Positions 1 to 11,267 are shown, counted from the first letter of the stretch. The stretch: 64,000 bases of DNA from Mytilus galloprovincialis (GCF_965363235.1 NC_134847.1:75894268-75958267), one strand, 5' to 3'. The notes: generated by a model not told the origin, from the sequence alone. Program-made: numbers and translations.

Positions 1-416
1 AACTTATAAATGTGTGTAATTGTATCTTTCATGTACAAATGTATTTCACTGCTATCACAGTTAATTTTTTTTGCTTCGAGTTTTATTAACACATTTTATT
101 ATTCCTGGTGTATTAATCATCATAGTGATGGTTCAAACAAGCAATATTATTCATACGGACATTCTGATCACTTTTAAGAAACAAAATGACCACAAAACAC
201 AATGTCAAATATTACGCTATGTGTAGTATATCTGAAAAAAAATTTAAATTTTCACTATAACAACTTAAATATATACATATACAAATGTATATAAATGTAC
301 TGACCTACACTCAAACTTTTAGAAATGCAGAATAATAGTGATTGCATACAGTTGTATTAGATATTTCTCTGACTATTTAAGCAAAAAAAAGAAGGTCATA
401 CATTTCTAATAAAAAC
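1..416. other. 3' flank of LRR gene, copy 1 of segmental duplication
   Basis: No gene is seen here. The stretch matches about 16160-16600 with many small differences (for example tgtgtgtaattgtat near the start and the block just before the stop codon), so it is the downstream flank of the duplicated LRR gene. Read on the minus strand, AATAAA signals lie at 82-87 and 95-100 and could serve the LRR transcript. Confidence 0.7.
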
Positions 417-1619
417 TTACATATAATTTGTAAATAATGGAGTAATCAAACTTCCATGTTTTGGTTTTTCATTATTTTCTGATAAATAATTATTTAATAA
501 TAGCTTCTTGTCCATTGGCTGTCCCTTGAATGAACTTACAAAATGTTGAATAGTTTCTCTCTTGATGTAAGAAATTACACTCAAGAATATAGCAATCAAG
601 ACCAACATTGTGACCAAAACACCAACGACTGCATTACTACTAGATCTGTTACTGCTACTGTCCCCAGACAAACACGCAAATTCAGCTGACAGGACTGATA
701 CTATGGATCTGTTAAAGTGCAAACCGTCATGACATTGCAGGCTGTTTTTATGAAAAACATGGACCTCTGTTTGCTCTAACCAGTCATGGAATTCTCGCAA
801 CTGGCAATCACAGTCGAATTCATTTCCAAAGAAATTTACAGAAAGACTTGATTTTTTCTGAATCTGATCTAGTGAAAATAGAAGCCCATTATGGTTAGAA
901 TATGCTTCGAATGTTATTATACTATTGTAAGATAAATCAAGGTATTCCAGATGTGTAAAACACCTTTTATGATAAAAGTTCAAGCTCCAAAGTATGTTAT
1001 GGGCAAGATTCAATCGTTTGAGTGCCGTAAATGTACACATTGTATTAGCAGTATCTGCGTCGAAAACCGATAACTTGTTGTTGTCAAGTGCTAACACTTC
1101 AAGTTTGGCAAATGGACTTTCCAAGAACACAAGTCGAAGATGTTTGATATGAACTTTACTGTCAATCTCGTCATGCAAAGCATCACTTAAATTCAACTTT
1201 TTCAAATTTCGAACATTTGTAAATGTCCGTGTGTGCACTGTAGAAACGTTCCACTGATTATTTGCAAGGTTTAATTCTTCCAAATTTGGCATACATTGGA
1301 GTGATTGTCCATTTATTTTCCTTATCCCATTGTTTTGTAAATCTAACTTTTGCAGAGAATAGAGAATATAACTAGAATCGTCAGCACATGATCCCAAAAG
1401 ATTTCTTGGCAATTCGGGAATCTCGCCATCTGTTATATGAATTCTTTCAAGATCAGTTGTAATTGAGTTAAAAAATTCGTCACTCTCAATGTCATCTTGA
1501 TAAAAACCTTTACATAGAAGAATTTTTTGGTGACAAACGCACTTTCGGTGACAGTTAGTCATGCAATTCGTTGGCTGAAGAATAAGACATAAAATAGCGA
1601 CAATAACACTTGCTTTCAT
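417..1619 (-). CDS. Leucine-rich-repeat single-pass membrane protein, copy 1
   Basis: Single-exon 400-residue protein. It has a hydrophobic signal peptide (about residues 1-19) and an LRRNT cap with Cys23, Cys27, Cys29 and Cys36. Several leucine-rich repeats follow (LQKLDLQNNGI, LEELNLANNQW, LKKLNLSDA, LEVLALDNNKL, LKRLNLAHNIL, LEYLDLSYNSI). An LRRCT cap begins at FGNEFDCDCQLREF, then a Ser-rich stem and one membrane segment (about 330-352). The cytoplasmic tail is about 48 residues, basic, ending in LFTNYM. The ATG is chosen because it is followed directly by the signal peptide and is conserved in the paralogue at 16601-17800. The design is that of extracellular LRR receptors or adhesion proteins with a short tail; no TIR or kinase domain is present. 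The ligand is unknown. By eye roughly four fifths of residues match the paralogue. Confidence 0.9.
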   Translation of the reverse strand: MKASVIVAILCLILQPTNCMTNCHRKCVCHQKILLCKGFYQDDIESDEFFNSITTDLERIHITDGEIPELPRNLLGSCADDSSYILYSLQKLDLQNNGIRKINGQSLQCMPNLEELNLANNQWNVSTVHTRTFTNVRNLKKLNLSDALHDEIDSKVHIKHLRLVFLESPFAKLEVLALDNNKLSVFDADTANTMCTFTALKRLNLAHNILWSLNFYHKRCFTHLEYLDLSYNSIITFEAYSNHNGLLFSLDQIQKKSSLSVNFFGNEFDCDCQLREFHDWLEQTEVHVFHKNSLQCHDGLHFNRSIVSVLSAEFACLSGDSSSNRSSSNAVVGVLVTMLVLIAIFLSVISYIKRETIQHFVSSFKGQPMDKKLLLNNYLSENNEKPKHGSLITPLFTNYM

Positions 1620-3932
1620 AGCTAAATTTCGAGCGTCTAAATTTTCATAAACTTTTTAAAGTGTTTTAAACTATGTAAAAAGGTGTATCTCCTTGATTGA
1701 AATTTTCTTCACAACATTCGCGGTGAGTAATTCGGGTAAAAATTATTTGCAACAGAGTTTTATCTCTTATACGAAATTTCTTTTGTCGTTTTTTTCACCT
1801 TAACTTTTCAATCAGCTGTCTAGACCGGTGTAGATAGAAATTAAAATCCGATCACTCATCAGTAAATGCATTCGTCTAAGGTTGTTTATTCACATTTGTT
1901 TACCTGTTTTAAAGAACTTTTGTATTATTGTAGATATTCATCGACTTCCTTGTTTGTGTATTTTCATATCCAACTATCTCCGTCATCACGTGACTTTTAC
2001 ACTTAAGTTGTATATCATTAATGGCCGATTGATTATCAATAAAAGTGAACGGGGTACATAGATAAAACGGTCATAACTTTTTTGTTATGATGTATATTTT
2101 CCCTCCCAACCCCGAGTTTTACAGTTAATAATTTTTTACAATTAAATATGTTTTAAGTTTCAGTTCAGAAATATGATTTCGTGCTTCGAAATAAGTTTGA
2201 AAATTGAGGTGACATAGCCACACAGCCTCCGTTGACATCTTCGTTCAAACTCGATAAAATTGCAATTAAACCTTTTTGTAAAATCAATTTTCTCAACTAA
2301 TTTATTGTTACTTATATCCTTACAACCCCTAAAAGGATCGACAACATATTCATTTAAATGAAAACGCACACCATATCAGTTATATATAGGTATTAAACTT
2401 TTTGCTTCAATATTTGGTTGAAAAGTTCATATTTTGGCAGTCTTCAGCAATATTTTCAAAATGGCGGCCCCTGTTGAAGGTTCACAACGACACAACATGC
2501 TGGTATTCATTTAGTTATAAATCAAAAGGTAATATTTCAAATATTAATCAAAGTGTGTCTTTTTGTACTTAAGAAATTTCTTTTTTCACATGTTCTTCAA
2601 TATATTTATTAGAAACAGTCTCTCACACTAAAATAAAGATTAACATGCACAGACCATGCAGTTTACATGTACATTGATAGCTTTGGGCGACATGGGAATA
2701 TATATTTTTGAAGATTTGTACGAGGTAAATCGAAAAATCATTATATGCATGTCTTTTCAATAATTGTCTTACCTTAATGCAGCATAGAATCAAACATTGT
2801 TTCCCTCTGTTAAAGTGGATATTTGTTTTGATAAAATTTCGAAGTTACAAAATGGCGACCAAAAATTTTTCAAACGTAAACGATGTTCGACACTTATTTT
2901 GCACATGCAAATAATTCAATAAGATTTAACTGTTTGTATTGCAATTAAATATGACACGTTATTGTAACTCGTATGATAGTTAAGGATAAGGCTAGATTGT
3001 GGAGTTATTAATTAAGTCATCAACATGATCAAAGAAAAAAAACATGGTAAAGTGGCCTAATCACGATGTAAGTTTTGACAAGACCTAATATATATATTAG
3101 TATTATACGATTGTTTATAAAATCATTTTATTATAATATTTTATATTAACAAAAGGAAACCACGGATGGATGGTAACAAAGATGAAATATCTATATATAC
3201 ATCTTTTGAAATTATTACACGGGTAACCAGTACATTTTACATAATCCTAAGTAAACTAGTCACATACAGAGTTATCGAACCTAATTATGACTGGAATAGT
3301 TGCATATGTAATCCAATCTGTTACATGTTTCAGATCTTTTTGCGTCATTTTCGTGTGCTTTCTACACACATGATATAAAAGTTCAACCTTTTTGAAAGAA
3401 TTCAAATATTGAAATTTGTTTTTTGAAATATTACTGTTTGAATTCTTTCAAAAAAAGGGGACATTATGCAGAAAGCACATGAAATCATCGAACCAAGTTC
3501 TGAAACCTTACCTTAGAATAAAAAAAAAACAATTTTATAATCCAAAGATTTTTCTTAAAGAGGCAGGCATTAGCTGTCAAATTGATGATCACCGATTTCA
3601 CTCAAATTATCATATCTGATTTATTATATGCTTAAACGAATTTGTAAATCCAAATTTCACAAAAAGTCAAAAATTAGCCTTGCATGCACGCTAAAATATG
3701 TATAAACATTTCGTTTGTATTTTGTATAGACGTCATCTAACTTACCATCGAGATGACCTTCGAAGACTGTCGACGGTCTTATAACCCAATTTAAATTTGA
3801 AAACAATTATCAACATATACCGACCATACGCAATTAGATTTTTCTAGATCTGTTTGAGCTCAATTTGCAAGTAAAAAGTATGCTGACCATCAGGTTTACT
3901 TGTATCAAAATGATTTTTGGAATCGAATTATT
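1620..3932. other. Upstream flank of LRR copy 1, no gene seen
   Basis: Parts at 1620-1950 and about 3290-3930 match 17801-18140 and 18220-18815, so this is duplicated flank. The middle (about 1960-3280) has no match in copy 2; there copy 2 instead carries an inserted repeat (about 18135-18215). The short ORFs here have no recognisable domain and are not conserved in frame between copies. Confidence 0.6.
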
Positions 3933-4444
3933 CACGGAAAAGGGGGGGGGGGGGTAACTTCGATAATTTTTTGGTAGGGGTGTGCCATTTTTGCCTAAAA
4001 AAACGTACCCATTTTAATATGACATTCACTGAAATTCAATACCTATAGTTATAAAAATATTTAAAAAAGAATGACCTATACTTATTTACAATATTTAGAA
4101 TATGACCCATGCTTTTATAAGCGCTAACTCATCATCACTCACAATTCATAAATATACCAGCTATCCTTAAGTTTTTATATATGAATTGACATCGTTTGGT
4201 CCACATATATGAATTGATTTAATTTAATATAATAATTGACCATTAATAATGTAAGATTCTCCATAGCATATTTATATATCATACCCCAAATCAATATACA
4301 GTTATCAAACGTAAATGCATTTTGATATAGGATGTCATTAAAAAGGAGGATTATTTTTATATAAAATCTCGCAAAATTATGACCCATATATTTGGCACAT
4401 CCCCGTATATCCAATAATAGGAAGTTATCCCCCCCCCCCCCGTG
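3933..4444. mobile_element. hAT-like MITE with poly-G/poly-C ends and 8-bp target duplication
   Basis: The element starts CACGG followed by a long G run and ends with a C run and CCGTG. Just inside both runs, TAACTTC and its complement GGAAGTTA are inverted partners. The 8-bp direct repeat GAATTATT lies at 3925-3932 and 4445-4452. The paralogous region has a single GAATTATT at 18816-18823 followed by CAAC, which is the empty site. No transposase is encoded. The 8-bp duplication and CA...TG ends suggest a non-autonomous hAT element. Confidence 0.75.
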
Positions 4445-4452
4445 GAATTATT

Positions 4453-5050
4453 CAACTAAATTGTTCGTCTTCGTTTCACTTCCAATGTTGACATTATTTT
4501 TTATTTTGATAGCTTAAAAACATGGGTAATAAATCTCTAGCTAAGGGGATTAAATTAAAATCACATTATTACAGATTCGATGAGGTCGAATGATTCACTT
4601 GGAAATGAATATTTATCAGCGATTGTTCTTGGTTATTTAACATAATTGAAACAAAATTGGCTGCTCAAAGTTAATTATTATTTAATTATTTCACGTTCAT
4701 TGATAATTGCACCCCTCCTCTTTCCCCAAAAAATCACAATTTGAACATTTATCATCTCGTAGCTACTGCCCTTTAAAAAAAATTTGTTGGTAACATAATA
4801 CATTTCTGGAAATACTTATTTGGTCATCGACCTTTTTGTACAGTATGTTGTTATCAAATTGTGTTTAATGTGAAAAGTGACCAAAAACGTCGAAATAAGC
4901 GTCACGTCATCGCTTTGTAGACCGTTTAACGTTGATTGTCTACGTTTTTTCCTCCCAATTTTTTTTCTCAATTTTATTCAACGAGCAAAGGATGTATGCA
5001 AAAAATCCGACAATCTTTAACTTTGCCCCTTTACTGTAACTTGACATTAA
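4453..5050. other. Duplicated flank, no gene seen
   Basis: The block after the MITE matches about 18824-19170 with small changes (for example the stretch around aaaacgtcgaaataagc). No coding signal is seen. Confidence 0.5.
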
Positions 5051-5452
5051 ATCCGTTAATGCTATCAAATCCTCGTATCTATGATGAGTTTATTTGCAAC
5101 CACTGGGTCGATACCACTGCTGATGGAGATTTATTTCCCCGAAGATATCACAAGCCCAGTAGTCAGCACTTCTCTGTTGACTTCAGTTATCATTGATATG
5201 TTCATAATTATAAATTAACTATTAACAAAACTTTGCATTTTTGAAAAACTATGTATTTTCTACCTCAGGAATAGATTACCTAAGCTGTATTTGGCAAAAC
5301 TTTTAGGAATTTTTGGTCCACAATGCTCTTCCATTCAACTTCGTACTTTATCTATTCGAGCGTCACCAATGAGTCTTTTAGAGACGAAACGCGCGTCTGG
5401 TGTAATTATAAAATTGTAATCCTGGTATCTATGATGAGTTTATTTACATATT
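5050..5452 (+). repeat. Bivalve dispersed repeat (gacgaaacgcgcgtctgg family)
   Basis: Contains the run gagacgaaacgcgcgtctgg and the upstream blocks cccagtagtcagcacttctc and gtcgataccactgctgatgg, which recur in this order elsewhere in the window (27876-28035, 58240-58470, 59805-59935 reversed, partly 20480-20640). Both ends carry almost the same stretch, gtatctatgatgagtttatt (near 5063 and 5426), so the copy is bounded by direct repeats. No coding capacity. I recognise it as a common mussel repeat; its class is uncertain (SINE-like or tandem-derived). Confidence 0.6.
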
Positions 5453-5459
5453 ACTGAAA

Positions 5460-6198
5460 GATGGTGTTGTCGTGTATAGTTGGTTCAATCAGACACAACA
5501 CAACCTTTTTTTAACAATGTTTTGCTTGATGAAATTTGGAAAGTGTTCGAGGTGAAATTTCTTGTTTGTCTTTTTTGTGGAATGTATTGTAATCGATTTT
5601 CGAACACATTCTCATGTAAATTGTGTTGGGGAAATTCAGTATTTCATTTTACTCACCAACAAAATTCGTTGTTGCTTTGAATGAGTTACAAACACTGATA
5701 TTTGGTATTTACTTCATTTTGCTGGTTATTGTATTTGATTTTTTTACAAAAAGGTAAATGCACAAAGTAAAAACAAAACATTAGTACATTAAGTAGATAC
5801 ACAATAGGTAATACCTTGTATTATCATGATTATATGTCTCTAAGAAACAATATTATTCTATTTATTTAATTTTGAAAAAGAATAGACTGTTTTACATGGT
5901 AGGCCAACAGAAATCTTCCTCATTCACAGGAAACACCTGCCTTATGTTATGTTTTTTTATATTTTGGTTCCTATAGCATGCCATATAATAAATTCAGCAA
6001 AGACATATGTCTCTGACTCATTTTATATAAGTCCATGTAAATATGTTCTGGAACTTTTATGGGTACAAGTCAAATAGAAAATTGGTCTTATTGACATCAG
6101 GTCAAATCGGCACACAGTTTTAAGTCTTGTTAGCATTTTGTTACCCAATTCGACACCTAATGTTTTTCATCGTTTTCTTTCTAGGCATTTTGTTTTAA
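5460..6198. other. No gene seen
   Basis: AT-rich sequence with only short ORFs lacking recognisable motifs. It has no counterpart in copy 2 that I could find. Confidence 0.4.
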
Positions 6199-6471
6199 GG
6201 TGGTACCCAACACCTTGACTAAAATTTATTTGGCTCGTTTAATTTTCATAAAATTTTGAAAAAATATTTTCTTTTACCCTTTGACAAAAATGTAAAAATT
6301 TCAAAAATTTTGAGCCAACTGTATTGTCAGAAAAATTACACTGGTTATATAGCAGTTCGACAAACACCAATTTTGAGCATTGAAAAGCTTAATATTCCTT
6401 TTACAACACAACATATTTAAAACGTTTAACTGACTTTACAGAGTTATCTCCCTGTAGTGTTAGGTACGACC
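6199..6471. mobile_element. TTAA-type MITE
   Basis: Terminal inverted repeats GGTGGTACCCAACAC (left) and GTGTTAGGTACGACC (right) are flanked by TTAA at 6195-6198 and 6472-6475. The 273-bp interior is AT-rich and non-coding, with agagttatctccctg near the right end. A TTAA target fits piggyBac-like or Kolobok-like non-autonomous elements. Confidence 0.7.
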
Positions 6472-6479
6472 TTAAGGAC

Positions 6480-7405
6480 CAAGTGTGGACAAAATCATAT
6501 ATAAACTATTATAATATTATTACACAATTCATTATGTTCCAGATATGTTACATGTATATCAAATGTCAAAATATATATTTCACGAGTCACTGATTATAAA
6601 TTGAGGTTAAAAAATTTCTTTAAAGAAGATAGCAGATATTTAGAGTATATAAAACTGATATACTACAACAGATATCGCAGGTGAAATGACCGCATAGGCT
6701 AATGTTTAAGACAGTTATTAGTTCCTTTGATGACACTGCAGTCCAAGGAAAAATTTGTAAACAACATCAACACAACATCTACAATGAAATGTTGTATATC
6801 ATGATGCACTAGTTGATATTCCATCCTGTATTCCAGTTTCACTCTCTGAAATGATTTTAAAATATTTTCCAAATTGACCACACTGACATCCGACTCTTCC
6901 AATAAAAGACAAAATAGAGAACAACAATAGATGGCCTGACTTAGCACCAACAGTGATTGGTTTGAATAAGAAGTCTTTTGTAATCTCCAATATGTTTTAG
7001 TAATAGCTGTTATTCTTTTTATGAATTTATAAAGATTAACAATGCTTTATAATAAAAAGAAAAAAATCAAGATTGTAGAGCTAAATTTACCTCTTTATAT
7101 ACCAAGGTAGCAAAAAGGGTAGAGGCAGTAGATACAGTATACCAAAATAGATATTCGAAATCCAACTGATATCGCCATCGTAAAACAAAAAGAGAAAACT
7201 ACGAAAAATACGGTTTAAAAACAAGTGAAACTGCGAGATACTGCTCATTGATGATACCCCCGCCGCAAGTGGATAATTTTAATAGTGTAAAAATAGGTAA
7301 GTAATTGATAAACAGGAAGTTGTTGAGTGATGAATATGAAAATGCATTCATATTACATCATTCAGTTTTCATTCTAGATATGCTTTTGACATGAATAATC
7401 CTTAC
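6480..7405. other. No gene seen
   Basis: Several short overlapping ORFs on the minus strand around 6700-6990 have no domain and no conserved paralogue. I treat the stretch as non-coding. Confidence 0.4.
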
Positions 7406-7407
7406 AA

Positions 7408-7618
7408 GTGCCACATGTGGAGCAGGATCTGCTTACCCTTCTGGAGCACCTGAGATCACCCCTACTTTTGATGGGGTTCGGGTTGCTTATTCTTAAGTTT
7501 TCTATGTTGTGTCATGTGTACTAATGTTTGTCTGTTTGTCTTTTTAGTTTTAGTGTTGTCAGTTTATTTTCTATTTATGCGTTTGACTGTCCCTCTGGTA
7601 TCATTCGTTCCTCTTTTA
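7408..7618 (+). mobile_element. 3' tail of a Penelope-like retroelement (tail family A)
   Basis: Begins agtgccacatgtggagcagg and continues through the same sequence found at 42483-42708, 50049-50268 and 57927-58085. At 50049 this tail directly follows the end of a reverse-transcriptase element, which identifies it as that family's 3' end. Here only the tail is present, so it is a 5'-truncated old copy. Confidence 0.65.
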
Positions 7619-7904
7619 CAAACTAAATATTATAATTAATTTGTATTATCGGTAGTTTGAAGAAAAAATCTTTATTATAAAAGAAAAAATCAATCCTATC
7701 GATATACACAACATTTTTCATTTCACAATTTGTCTGTATATCATCATATGATCATTTGTTTATTTGTTTGAGATTTGTTAAAAAACTTTTCGGGTTTTTT
7801 TTTTAATTTTCCTCAGAGTTCTGTGGGTTTTTTTTCTTGAAATATGTTTATGCAAATGAATATTTCCACAATTTACAGTTTTGCCTAGGATCTAGGGTGT
7901 AGTG

Positions 7905-8190
7905 TATGAGTGGCCGTTCGTGTTATTGGCGGTATGAACATACCGTATGAAATTTTCAACGCGTTGGTTTTTGTTATCAACGCGTTGATTTTTACTTTCA
8001 ACGCGTTGGTTTTACTTTCAACGCGTTGGTTTTCAATTTCACCGCGTTGGTCTTCACTTTCAACGTGTTGATTCGTAATTCATACGGTATGAAAAACCAA
8101 CGCGTTGGTTTTCAATTCCATACCGTAGGTTTTTCCTTCCATACCGTAAGTTTTGTACTTTTGTCAACCAATCAAAATGTTTGTTACAAA
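7905..8190 (+). repeat. Left terminal inverted repeat with palindromic-word array
   Basis: Order: TATGAGTGGCCG..., the inverted pair GGTATG-aa-CATACC, then six forward units of the type actttcaacgcgttggtttt (alternating actttc and ttatc/aattt spacers). Next comes attcatacggtatg, then one more CCAACGCGTTGG, then ccataccgta twice, and finally a non-repeated part matching the right end to about 8190. The 12-bp word CCAACGCGTTGG is its own reverse complement, as expected for a dimeric DNA-binding site. Confidence 0.8.
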
Positions 8191-8402
8191 ATATTTTCTA
8201 AAAAACTCATTAATTTCCCTAACAAACTAATTTCCCATAGGTATTAATACACTATAGTAATATGCTATACAAACAATAACTTTATTTGTTTTAGCATGTT
8301 AAACTAACTCTAGTAACTCTAAGACATAAAATAGTAACTTGATATTAAAACCTTAATTATAATGGATGATTTGTGGAGAAAAGTGCAACAAAACATTGCT
8401 TT

Positions 8403-8671
8403 TATGGTACTTGTTATAGTGATTCACGTTATACACACAAAGATTACATAGAGAAGTGGAATTTATAAGATTTCCAAAGCCATGGATGGACAGAGAAAAA
8501 TGCACAAGATGGATACATGCATGTAGAGGAGAATGCTTTACAACTGTCAGAGTTAAAAAGAATACATACATATGCAGTAAACATTTTGTTGGTGGAAAAG
8601 TTCCTATAGATGCTGACCCTGATCCATTCCTGCTACCACTTCTCCAAGTGATATATGTGAATATATTCTAG
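8403..8671 (+). pseudogene. THAP-type zinc finger fragment, frameshifted
   Basis: Reading from 8403 gives YGTCYSDSRYTHKDYIEKW; a shift of frame near 8456 then gives EFIRFPKPWMDREKCTRWI, and further on TYICSKHFVGGKVP and DADPDPFLLP. The Cys...Cys-x2-His layout, the FPKP motif and the final proline-rich end are those of THAP-like DNA-binding domains in invertebrate transposon proteins. The domain is at the N-terminus of such proteins; nothing that looks like a transposase core follows before 9128. Broken by at least one frameshift. It probably once recognised the palindromic words in the element's ends (inference). Confidence 0.65.
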
Positions 8672-9127
8672 TATTTGTTGATTATTTTTTTCTGATCATT
8701 AAGCAGAACAAACTATGTAGTCAAAATGCATCAAATTAGTCATGTGATTTATAAAAAAAAAACGATTAAATAAATTTACTATTAATGTTTTTGTTTCTTT
8801 TGAATAAATTGTATTCTTTATTGTAGTACTTTGATTTTTTATTTGATTGACTTTATTTAAATTAACACCACAACAAGAAGCAAGCATCAAGGACATTACA
8901 AAATACAGTATTCAATCGAAAAAATGAAAAAATACAGATTCCTTCAAAAAAAATTGTACCATCATCGCTCCAGCAAGTGTTTTCACAGGTGATTTTTATA
9001 ATTGGTTGTCTTGTTATTTCCAGGAGCCACTTGTGCAATAAATATATGTACAATAATCTCATAATTTTTATAATGTGTCAGATAAACATAAAATGAGAAA
9101 GAAATTACAAAGGTTTTTGTCATGCAT

Positions 9128-9920
9128 ATAAATAAAGGCAACAGTAGTATACCGCTGTTCAAAACTCATAAATCCATGGACAAAAAACAAAAACGGGGTA
9201 ACAAACTAAAACCGAGGGAAACGCACTAAACATAAGAGGAGAACAACGACACAACACTAAAATGTAACACACACAGAAACGGACCAAGCATCAGACAAAA
9301 TCCAACGAGAATAACAAATATAACATCAAAATATAATAATGGCAATAAGAAATGTAAAACAAACATTTAAAAGGAAAAATGTATATTCTTCATGTTAAAA
9401 TCAACTATTCTGGTAAATCGAAAGGAGGTAATTCTCTAGGTATTATAAATCTGATCCCAAAATAATCCGGACAAAGACGAGTGTGGTGAAATTTAACGAG
9501 TTTCTTGGCCAAGCTTTCCCAGAACACTTTAAAAAAAATTATTATTAAAAAAAAATGTCAGATTCAGACCAAACAAAAGATTACTTCACCTCAGTCCCAT
9601 TGTTTCAATTGCAACTGAATTTGAAAATAGTATTCATGATTTCTTTCTAACCTTATTTGGCGACTGAATAAGTGGTCAAGGCAAAAATTTGTTAGTTGAG
9701 ATTTTGATAAATATTTCTCATAGTCTTTTACGCAACACTTTTAAAGCATAAGCGGATATTTTATTTTCACCAAACTAAAATCATCTTCTTTATTAACAGA
9801 AACACCCCTCACTAATCCATCCGGACGTTGACCTATAGCTGCTAATGTCTGTTTCATTTTGGTCTCTTGTGCATGGTTGTCTCATTGGCAATCATACCAC
9901 ATCTTCTTTTTATATATATG
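9128..9920. repeat. Mussel dispersed repeats nested inside the TIR transposon
   Basis: The left part (9128-9400) begins aaataaaggcaacagtagta and contains taacaaactaaaaccgaggg and acaacgacacaacac; the same family appears at 14400-14475 and 14665-14765 (reversed), 18135-18215 (reversed), 52060-52690 and 56045-56130 (reversed). The right part (about 9835-9920) ends with tgtctcattggcaatcatac, a tail also seen at 12590-12795, 38520-38580, 41555-41700 and 55598-55740. No coding capacity. Confidence 0.6.
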
Positions 9921-9953
9921 CAAGCAAGCTTTGGGTATTTCGAATTAAACCTA

Positions 9954-10704
9954 TTAACAACATTGTGCAACTTCTAGTAAAGGAGATTGTTTTTGCTTCA
10001 TTAATGCGTACTCTTTTATAGCATCATTCTCATGCTCGATTTCACAAGTCATAGCTCTTGTTGTCATTGGATCAGTTTTATTCATAGTTTTCTGCAGTTT
10101 ATTAAACACTGAAGATTCTTTCTTTAGCGTTGATACAGACTTTGCATTTGATGATGTTATCCTCATTGCTCTCTAGTGGAACCATTTATCAATTTTCTGA
10201 TTTTCAACTATTTCAAATGGCACATCAATACCATATGCAGATAAGTCATGCAACAACTCTGTTCGTTTTGTCTCCAGATACATTTTTTTGTCGATACTCA
10301 TTTCATAGTCTTCATAATTGTAAGTAAGCACAGTGAAACACATAGTTTTTCCACAATAATGATATTGTAAAGTTGTAAAATAAAACATTTTCTCCTTCAC
10401 ATCAGTTTTCAGTGAAGGAGGACGTGGGTCAAATTAAACAAATGTGTCCACTTTCTTTTTCTTTCCCCCTATGTATGTAGAGTCAGTCACCTTTTTTGGA
10501 GTCTTTCTTTTTCTTTCGCCCTACGTTCCATTTACACCTTCTGAATGTGCAAGAAGCTTGATCTGTACCAAACTGATGTGCATATTCTAAAAGAGCATAT
10601 AAAACTGCTGCTACATGACTACATCTCCCAAGGAAAAACTTGCATGAACGAGTATGCAACTTTGATAGTTTAATGCCATTGTTTGAAATTAAATAGAAAC
10701 ACAT
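9954..10704 (-). pseudogene. SWIM zinc finger / YqaJ-like exonuclease gene, broken
   Basis: Read on the minus strand: SCKFFLGRCSHVAAVLYALL (10704-10483) is a SWIM finger with the C-x-H pair, though the first Cys of the usual CxC is Arg. It is followed by CTFRRCKWNVGRKKKK. Then comes FDPRPPSLKTDV leading into the 10400-10173 segment, and TTRAMTCEIEHENDAIKEYA (10166-9954), which resembles the conserved helix of YqaJ-family nucleases. The order SWIM - DPRPP - YqaJ matches proteins common in molluscs and cnidarians. Stops separate the three segments, and the catalytic C-terminal half is missing, replaced by the nested repeat. Likely an accessory gene of the surrounding transposon. Confidence 0.65.
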
Positions 10705-10954
10705 AACGTGTAAACTATAGAAAAATTTGGCTGATAATGAGAGGCCAAATAAATTTTATTCCCTTATTCCCGGGTTACATGTACCAATAACTCACACTAC
10801 TGTAAATTTAGTGTAAATTCTTAATTATATATAAATAGCATATAATTTTAAATGTAGCAAGTCAATTAGTATCTTCAACAACGTTACATATATATTTCCC
10901 CACCAAACATAACAACAATCCGGAGTCCGTCCGAACGGTTGACAAGATTTTACT

Positions 10955-11261
10955 TTGTTACAAAGATGTTGATTGGTAGACAGAAGTGGCAATTTTACGT
11001 TATGGAATTGAAAACCAACGCGTTGGTTTTTTATACCGTATGAATTACGAACCAACGCATTGAAAGTGAAAACCAACGCGTTGAAAGTAAAACTAACGCA
11101 TTGAAAATAAAAACCAACGCGTTGATAATACACACCAACGCGTTGAAAGTAAAAACCAACGCGTTGATAATAAAAACCAACGCGTTGAAAGTAAAAACCC
11201 AACGGGTTGAAAATTTCATACGGTATGTTCATACCGACAATGACACGAACGGCCACTCATA
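10955..11261 (-). repeat. Right terminal inverted repeat with palindromic-word array
   Basis: Reverse complement of the left end with the same block order, but eight forward palindromic units before the tacggtat block instead of six, so the arrays differ by two units. The apparent ORFs across this array (10825-11256 and 11031-11219) are simply translations of the 20-bp repeat. Confidence 0.8.
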
Positions 11262-11267
11262 GTAGTG

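Larger units (their letters stand above)
7905..11261. mobile_element. 3.36-kb TIR transposon with THAP and SWIM-YqaJ gene remnants
   Basis: The ends are perfect inverted partners: TATGAGTGGCCGTTCGTGT at 7905 and its complement ending at 11261. A 6-bp duplication GTAGTG lies at 7899-7904 and 11262-11267. The paralogous region has a single GTGGTG at 20365-20370 between the same flanks, which is the empty site. The terminal inverted repeats are about 290-305 bp and are mainly tandem copies of a roughly 20-bp unit with the palindrome CCAACGCGTTGG. Inside are a THAP-type zinc finger fragment on the plus strand and a SWIM-YqaJ fragment on the minus strand, with a mussel repeat inserted between them. 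No DDE transposase core is seen. From memory, eukaryotic ISL2EU elements combine a THAP transposase with a YqaJ protein, but they are described with a 2-bp target duplication, so the family stays open. Confidence 0.8.

Noticed and set aside
10825-11256. 143-residue ORF with repeated FQRVGFYYQRVGF pattern, and similar ORFs at 11031-11219 and 8026-8247
   Set aside because: They are translations of the 20-bp palindromic-word array in the transposon ends; the repeat is explained at DNA level.
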